DNA from: Kwoniella bestiolae CBS 10118
Lineage: Eukaryota; Basidiomycota; Tremellomycetes; Tremellales; Cryptococcaceae
NCBI RefSeq assembly: GCF_000512585.2
Contig: NC_089248.1
Location: 1,116,001 to 1,180,000 of the forward strand
Reading direction: 5' to 3'
Length of the DNA stretch: 64,000 bases
Position 1 is the first letter of the stretch; the number at the start of each line of letters is the position of its first letter. Both the position numbers and the translations under genes were made by a program. Below the pieces are notes generated by a model, which worked only from the letters and a program-made list of their open reading frames with translations, was not told the DNA's origin and made no database searches. Positions 58,880 through 64,000 of the stretch are shown here, in pieces.

Positions 58880-60177
58880 TTATTTCTTCTTTTTGATATC
58901 TCTCTTATGCAGGATCACATAATCTGGTCGACCCTCCTTATCCTTAACAATGACACCAAACTTCATCCAATCACTTTGACCCCCATTTTTTTTAACCAAA
59001 TCCACCAACGTACAATAATCTGCCCAGACCATCTGATGTACTTCCGGTTCAAGTATCTCTCGTTGCTTGAAGAGATCTAAGAGTTCCGATCTCGACTTCC
59101 AGGCAGGGGGTGGTACACTCCTTCCAACCTCAGGATACTGTGTTTCCAGGGAACGACACAGTTGGGATATCCGGTGATCAATCACATCAAGTTTGTGACG
59201 CTTGGCAGCCGCCTTAGCTTCTAATTTGGCCTACATGAAACGAGTCAGTCTCAATCGAAAAAATACATGATTTGTGATTTGTGCGTGAACGTGGCGGTGA
59301 ATGGACGATAAAAAAGAGGAAGCAACGGGTATGGTTCATAAAAACATATGTGTGTAATGAAATGGACGTAACATCGTAAGATCATAATGAAATGAAATCA
59401 ACAACAAAATTGTATGATGAAATGAAACCAACAACATAAGTGTATAATGAGATGAAATTCACGACAGAAGTCCCTCAAGAAATGAAATTAATATCATTCA
59501 TGAAAAGAATAAACGTCTGAAAGTGGTGCGTACATATATATAATCTATATATATATATGCATATATATCTAATAGGTTAAATATACAAGTTAAAGGGCAA
59601 AAATTCAACCAAAAACGACGAGAAGACGTATCAACCAAGGATGATGCAAACGTCTTGACGAACATGCTTCATTGTGAGAAATATCAGGATGTATACATCT
59701 CATCTTCCGCAGAATGATATTACATCGAACAGAAGGGAGGGATGGGGCAGAAGGGATGGGTCAGGTGTAGAACGAGGGCGAAAGTCGCATAGGACCAAGA
59801 GATTTCAAGAAGGATGCAAGGTCAAACGAAGAGGGATGAGGATGGAGCGAGGATGGACAGAGGATGGACAGAGGAAGGACAGAGGATGGATAGAGGATGG
59901 ACAAGGGATGGAGCGAAAGTGGGTAAGACGAAAAACAAGCAAGAAAAGTGAGCAACGACGACGATGGTGCTGGACGAGGGGATGAAGCGAGGGGGCGATG
60001 GGAGGTGTATTGGGGAGCGATTGGGGGTGTGTGGAAGGAGGATAAGTGATTGAAAGAAGATGAATAGTAAGATCGATTGTGGGTGGTGAGGATGATGAGA
60101 AGGGTTGGAAGGTGGAATTCTGGAATTTGACTGACGTGATGCCACCACTCCGCTCCTGATCCCGTACCAATAGTCAT
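58880..60177 (-). CDS. Small unrecognised protein split by a ~905-nt intron
   Basis: I do not recognise this family. The main exon (58880-59230) encodes AKLEAKAAAKRHKLDVIDH, then RISQLCRSLETQYPEVG, PPPAWKSRSELLDLFKQRE, EVHQMVWADYCTLVDLVKK, WMKFGVIVKDKEGRPDYVIL and ends HKRDIKKKK, about 116 residues with no domain I can name. It is mixed alpha/beta in appearance and Lys-rich at both ends. A candidate first exon (60136-60177) codes MTIGTGSGAEWWHH; joining it with donor GTCAGT and acceptor CATGTAG keeps frame and gives about 130 residues. The intervening 905 nt hold two minisatellites. Exon 2 is well supported as coding because it is compact, in frame and conserved-looking in composition; exon 1 is less sure. 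Confidence 0.6.
59384..59503. repeat. Degenerate 30-bp tandem repeat (about four units)
   Basis: Units of 30 bp with the core AATGA(A/G)ATGAAA recur at 59384, 59414, 59444 and 59474, and a partial older unit lies just upstream (from about 59352). Similarity falls off toward the last unit. The array lies in the long intron of the unrecognised gene. Confidence 0.75.
59830..59915. repeat. 11-bp minisatellite, unit AGGATGGACAG
   Basis: Six to seven imperfect copies of AGGATGGACAG with single-base variants (AGGAAGGACAG, AGGATGGATAG, AGGATGGAGCG) lie in the long intron. In sense direction the tract is pyrimidine-rich, so long open frames across it are not meaningful. Confidence 0.85.
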
Positions 60178-61815
60178 AACGACAGGGACGCACGAAAGAT
60201 TCTATATACATCTTATCAGCTCGTAGTCACCATTTCGTCTCTCATCTTTCAATAGAATGAAGAATAGATGGTAGTGGAACTCACTGATATGTATAGGTGA
60301 GTACAGATCAATACACTACAATATCTACGTGTACTCTAGTACTGATGAGGTATCTATATCTCATATCAGCATTTACTCGAAATCTCATCTTTGGTCTCAT
60401 GGTAGAAGGGCAGGTGGAAAAGTTTGAAGCTCACCTTCGTATCTATAGTGGTAAGTGTTATGATACTCTTACTAAGTTTCTGATGGCCGTACGATGGACT
60501 GCGAGATGGAGAAAGGTCTTTGATGTTTTTTTTTGTGCTTTCAAGATAGAGGAGAGCGAAGTTGATGTATTGTTTATTTGGTTTTAGCTGAAGAGAAGAA
60601 GAATAACAAGAAGAAGAAGGAGTGGCAAACATCAATGCATCCCACTCGACATCAGTATACCCCATCACTGTACTGTACGATAATATCACCTCAACATGAT
60701 CGTTCAACGTAGTATGTAAGATATGTGGAGGTCCAGTCGACTCATCGAAACGTGGAAACGCGGGGGACCGCTTGTGGCGGCTTATGTGGGGCCTGGACCT
60801 CTCTAGGAAGCTCAGCAACCTCTCCAGCTTTGAGTTCCGTTCAAAATCGACCCTCTCACCGTTGAAATCCACTTCAAGATCGACGATGATCACCTCGGAC
60901 GTCCTCGCCTGACAGAGTTTTCGAATTCGAGTTAAACCATTTTTATGGGACTTGGAAAATCAGTCGCGTGCGTTGCTTTTCTATACCAATCTCGGTCAGT
61001 CCTCTTTGTTCTGTTTTCTGTGGGTCAGATTTGCAGAAACTCGTGTGTATGACTCAGCTGTGATCGACGATCATTCCTGTACCTTTTTCCATCGTGTGCA
61101 CAGACTAATGTTCGTGAGGTGTAATCGACGAACGGATCACCGAAATCTTTTTGTGCTCCTCGACTGCAGCCTTCGTGTACCGGCGGCGACGCGCGCGTGA
61201 AGGTGTAAGAATAAAAGAGTAATTGGGATCGTATTGTGATCGACAATGTACCACCCCCAGCGGGGGCGGGGACCAAGTGTCAAATCACACATTGGCTCCA
61301 TCTTCCATAGTGTTACCTATGTTGGAAGATGTACATCATCGGTTATGGACACAACTGCCTCAGTTGACCATCCAACGCCACAAGCAATACTGCTAACAAC
61401 TGTTGGAGCCGTGGTGCGCCCACCCAATAGGATCATCGAATAGGGGAACAGATAAATAACTGTCCAATAGTGTAGGTTATGGAAAATTAAGAGTTCTTAT
61501 GTAAGTGATAAGTGATGCATTTGCATGTATGCAGCAAGACTCATCTTCTGTGAAACGAACGCTCCATACTAATATGTCATCTCTACGATGAGCTGATACC
61601 ATCATTTGCGACTTGTAGTGAACGGCGTTATACAAAGTGACTTGGCACTGCTTTTCGCTTCAGTTAAAGTCTTCGGAAATGAGAGTATCTCGAGCGATTC
61701 AGACCTTTTTGCTTTTTGATTTTTGGGTTGATACCGTCTTCCCTGCCACTAATCTTACAGTGCATTATTGTAGGTGGATTTGATCCCGCTCCCTTCTTCG
61801 ACGTGAATCTGAATA
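60178..61815. other. 1.6-kb gap upstream of the AGGF1-like gene
   Basis: This interval separates the unrecognised small gene from the AGGF1-like gene, which diverge. On the minus strand one frame stays open from about 61016 to 60366 and includes a plausible-looking protein stretch at about 60620-60920 (LLSFLERSRPHISRH; YTDVEWDALMF), but it has no ATG near its start, no recognised domain and no clear splice partners. A GC-rich inverted repeat, CCCCC-AGC-GGGGG, is at about 61253-61267. The rest shows nothing I can support. Confidence 0.45.
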
Positions 61816-63442
61816 ATGACGATACGAGATCGGATCAATCAGTACCATACATTCACTGTACATATGAAACTACACCATGGTATAATGACCAGCTCAAACA
61901 ACCCAGCAGAGGATACATGGATATACGACCATCTCCATAAAGTATATTTCCACCCTTTGTCGAATTCTTACGCTGTTCCCGATCCGACAACGGGTCAATG
62001 GAACTACATCCCAGCGAGCGATTTCCATAATGGTTCAACCTCAACTTCCACTGCCAATCGCGAATTTGCACGACAAGATGTCAGTGAGGAAAAGGAAGAA
62101 GGCGAGATCGAAGATGATATGGGCTGGGGAGGGCTGATGGATCCTGAGAAGCTCGCTCAAATCGAGAGGGACAAGGACAAGGACAAAAGCAAGTCGAAAT
62201 CCACATCTAGGCAGAACCAAGAGAACGAAACTGTAAAAGAGAAACACCCAGCATACGCCGTACCATACGATGATCCCTCTCTGTACTCCTTCCCCTCAGA
62301 CGAGAAAGACGAACCTGATCCCCCACCTAGGGAGAATCCAAATCATATCCTACGGTTGGTAGTGCTCGAGTCGAAATGTTTGGAAGAGGGTCAAGTCGCC
62401 ATGATAGATACGAGGGATAATGGGATTCAGCTCGGAAGAGACAGGTGTGAAAAGGGTGGTCAAGCGAGAGTGAGATTGAGGGAAATGGAGGTCAGTAAGA
62501 CCCATGCTGTTGTTTATTGGGGCAGAGGCGGTACCGCAGATGGAGATGATGATGAGGAGGATTGGTGGATTGTTGATCTAGGTAAGCTCATCGTAGCCTA
62601 GCTCTATCGTGACTATCTGAGTGCCTGTAAATGACTTTATCCTGATCTACAATGTCTTTTAAGGCTCAACACACGGTACTTTCATCTCGCTCTCAGCTAC
62701 AGCCAATAAACCCAAACCCACGAGATTATCAGAACCCAAACATTCCTCCAAACCCCACCTAATCACCCATCTATCAAAGCTCAGAATCGGTACCACTACC
62801 TTCTCAGCGCATATCCACCCATCTTGGCCGTGCGATAATTGCTCGGTGAACGGTACGAACGAGATCCCACTGGATGATGGGAAACCCAAGCCAACCGCCA
62901 TCAACGGGACCGAGGAGATCCCCTCGGAAAACGAAATCGCCTATGCGATGGATTCGTCTCAGAAGAAACAGAATAGAGAATTAAAGAGGAAGAGGGAGAT
63001 GGCCCTCTTAAAGGAATCATTGATGAAGCGGAACGAATCGTCCCAAAATGGAGGAGAGGGTGAGACGAAAAGGGAGTATCTCGATAGATCAGCGATGAGA
63101 AGGAGATTACATCCGTCCTCGCCGCCTAAATCCCATGTTTCCTCTGGTGGAGCCACACCAGATAGGCTTGAAGCTCCTCCCTCGAAAACAGTGTCGAGTG
63201 AACCTTCCGGTCCATCGAAATTCGCTAGTTCGATGCTGGCCAATCAGGGCTGGGTGCCTGGTACGGGACTTGGTAAATCCAATCAAGGTAGATCTGAACC
63301 TATAGCCGTGGAGATGAGGAACGAGAAGAAGGGGCTGGGCGCTCAGCATAGTAAGGCTGTGATGGATAGCGGAGGTGAGGGCGATTGGAAGATGCGTGCT
63401 AAGCAGAGGAGATGGGAGGAGTTATCGAAGAATAGGAAATAG
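61816..63442 (+). CDS. AGGF1-like protein with OCRE-type, FHA and G-patch domains
   Basis: This has the domain order of AGGF1, a nuclear protein in animals. The N-terminal aromatic repeat DTWIYDHLHKVYFHPLSNSYAV (about 61910-61980) looks like one OCRE unit, followed by an acidic EEKEEGEIEDDMGWG stretch. The FHA domain reads IQLGRDRCEKGG, VSKTHAVVYWG, WWIVDLG and, across an intron, STHGTFISL (about 62340-62700). The C-terminal G-patch reads SSMLANQGWVPGTGLGKSNQGR. The stop is at 63440. One short intron (about 62582-62663) is clear. The start is uncertain: 61816 is the longest in-frame ATG, while 61885 (MTSSNNPAED) is equally possible and fits the domain start better. FHA phosphopeptide binding and G-patch helicase contacts are family knowledge; function here is inferred. 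Confidence 0.85.
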
Positions 63443-63671
63443 GTCATGTATCCATCATTCATGTTGTAAAAGGTTAATATCCATACCGATGTTGTACAGT
63501 ATACTACTCATTCAGGACTAGATATCATGCATACTTGTGTGCGGGACATTGGATTATCAATTCTTGGTTCTGGATAATAAACGATGCAAATGGTATACTC
63601 AATTCAATGAGACGAACGTTCAACTTTTCCAAATTACACCTGACTTAGTTCACAGACCTTCTTCCACTAAG

Positions 63672-64000
63672 TTACTCATCATATTCTGCTCCGAGATTTG
63701 ACCCTTTAGCATAATCAATCATCTTCTTGACTCTCTCATATACCTACAAGAATATGTACCACAACATCAGCCTCGTCCACAGTCGGAACTGAGCAGAAGA
63801 CTTGACGAGATCACTCACGGTAAACACGATAGCTTGACCAGGTGCAACTCTCAAGACTCTAGGAGTGATACCCTTGTAGAACGCTTTGGCGCCTTCATTT
63901 TTGAACATGTCTGAAGTGACTTTGACGAGTCGGGACATGGCTGTTTCACCAGGGACATGCGATGCTTTCTGAATACGTCTATGTGATTGATATCATAAAT
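63672..64000 (-). CDS. SFC1: Mitochondrial succinate/fumarate carrier Sfc1, C-terminal part
   Basis: This is the 3' end of a mitochondrial carrier gene that continues beyond the window. The last two exons code RIQKASHVPGETAMSR, then a third-repeat carrier helix with KAFYKGITPRVLRVAPGQAIVFTVYERVKK and the end GSNLGAEYDE. The string KGITPRVxRVAPGQA closely matches yeast Sfc1, the inner-membrane succinate-fumarate exchanger used in growth on two-carbon sources and ethanol. The stop codon is at 63672-63674. The first intron edge is CACATAG just inside the window. Other dicarboxylate/tricarboxylate carriers share parts of this motif, so the substrate is likely but not certain. Confidence 0.82.

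Noticed and set aside
59761..60211. Three overlapping minus-strand open frames of Pro/Ser/Leu-rich sequence
   Set aside because: They arise from the pyrimidine-rich 11-bp repeat in the long intron. Only the first 14 codons of one are kept, as a candidate first exon.
1..64000. tRNA genes, CRISPR arrays, transposons
   Set aside because: No sequence with a proper B box (GGTTCRANNCC) in a cloverleaf context, no spaced repeats, no terminal repeats and no transposase or reverse-transcriptase motif was seen by eye.
1..64000. A biosynthetic or defence gene cluster
   Set aside because: The genes are housekeeping functions with independent orientations and promoters; the two SDRs have no neighbouring synthase, transporter or regulator that would suggest a metabolite pathway.

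Overview
The window is nuclear DNA from a fungus. The genes are packed on both strands. Nearly all are split by many short introns with GT(G/A/C)AG-type donors, CTGAC/CTAAC branch sites and (C/T)AG acceptors. Protein families and gene architecture fit a tremellomycete basidiomycete (Cryptococcus/Kwoniella-like). That placement is inference from intron style and protein content, without database comparison. I see no mobile element, tRNA, rRNA, CRISPR array or prokaryotic feature.

I can support 26 protein-coding genes, two of them cut by the window edges. Left part (1-16.5 kb): the 3' end of a BRCA2/Brh2 recombination mediator; two tandem paralogous short-chain dehydrogenases; the splicing WD40 protein Prp46/PLRG1; adenylosuccinate lyase, divergent from malate dehydrogenase; then a 2.4 kb non-coding stretch leading to an RFX-type transcription factor. 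Middle (16.5-40 kb): the RFX factor; a very large TFIID subunit TAF2 with three C-terminal bromodomains; a mitochondrial S-adenosylmethionine carrier; glutaryl-CoA dehydrogenase; a Serinc/TMS1 membrane protein; methionine aminopeptidase 2; the Golgi SNARE Gos1; and a p24 cargo receptor.

Right part (40-64 kb): a SWIB-domain SWI/SNF subunit (SMARCD/Swp73), Rrp36, ribosomal protein eL24, a CCDC174-like protein, a glycine-rich RRM protein, an orphan single-pass membrane protein, a DHDPS-superfamily aldolase, UPF3, the DEAD-box helicase Drs1, a small unrecognised protein with a ~900-nt intron, an AGGF1-like OCRE/FHA/G-patch protein, and the 3' end of a succinate/fumarate carrier (Sfc1). This part is rich in RNA-biology genes (rRNA processing, ribosome, splicing, NMD), but they are transcribed separately, mostly in divergent or convergent pairs. 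There is no sign of a metabolite cluster or a transferred island.

The observations most worth a second look are the TAF2-triple-bromodomain fusion, a 3-nucleotide microexon required to keep malate dehydrogenase collinear with its family, unusually long introns in the eL24, glycine-rich RRM and orphan genes (one with a possible C/D snoRNA), an RGG-type tail on UPF3, and several tandem-repeat tracts. I found no clearly new multi-gene system. All gene bounds are from start to stop codon with introns inside; UTRs are not included.
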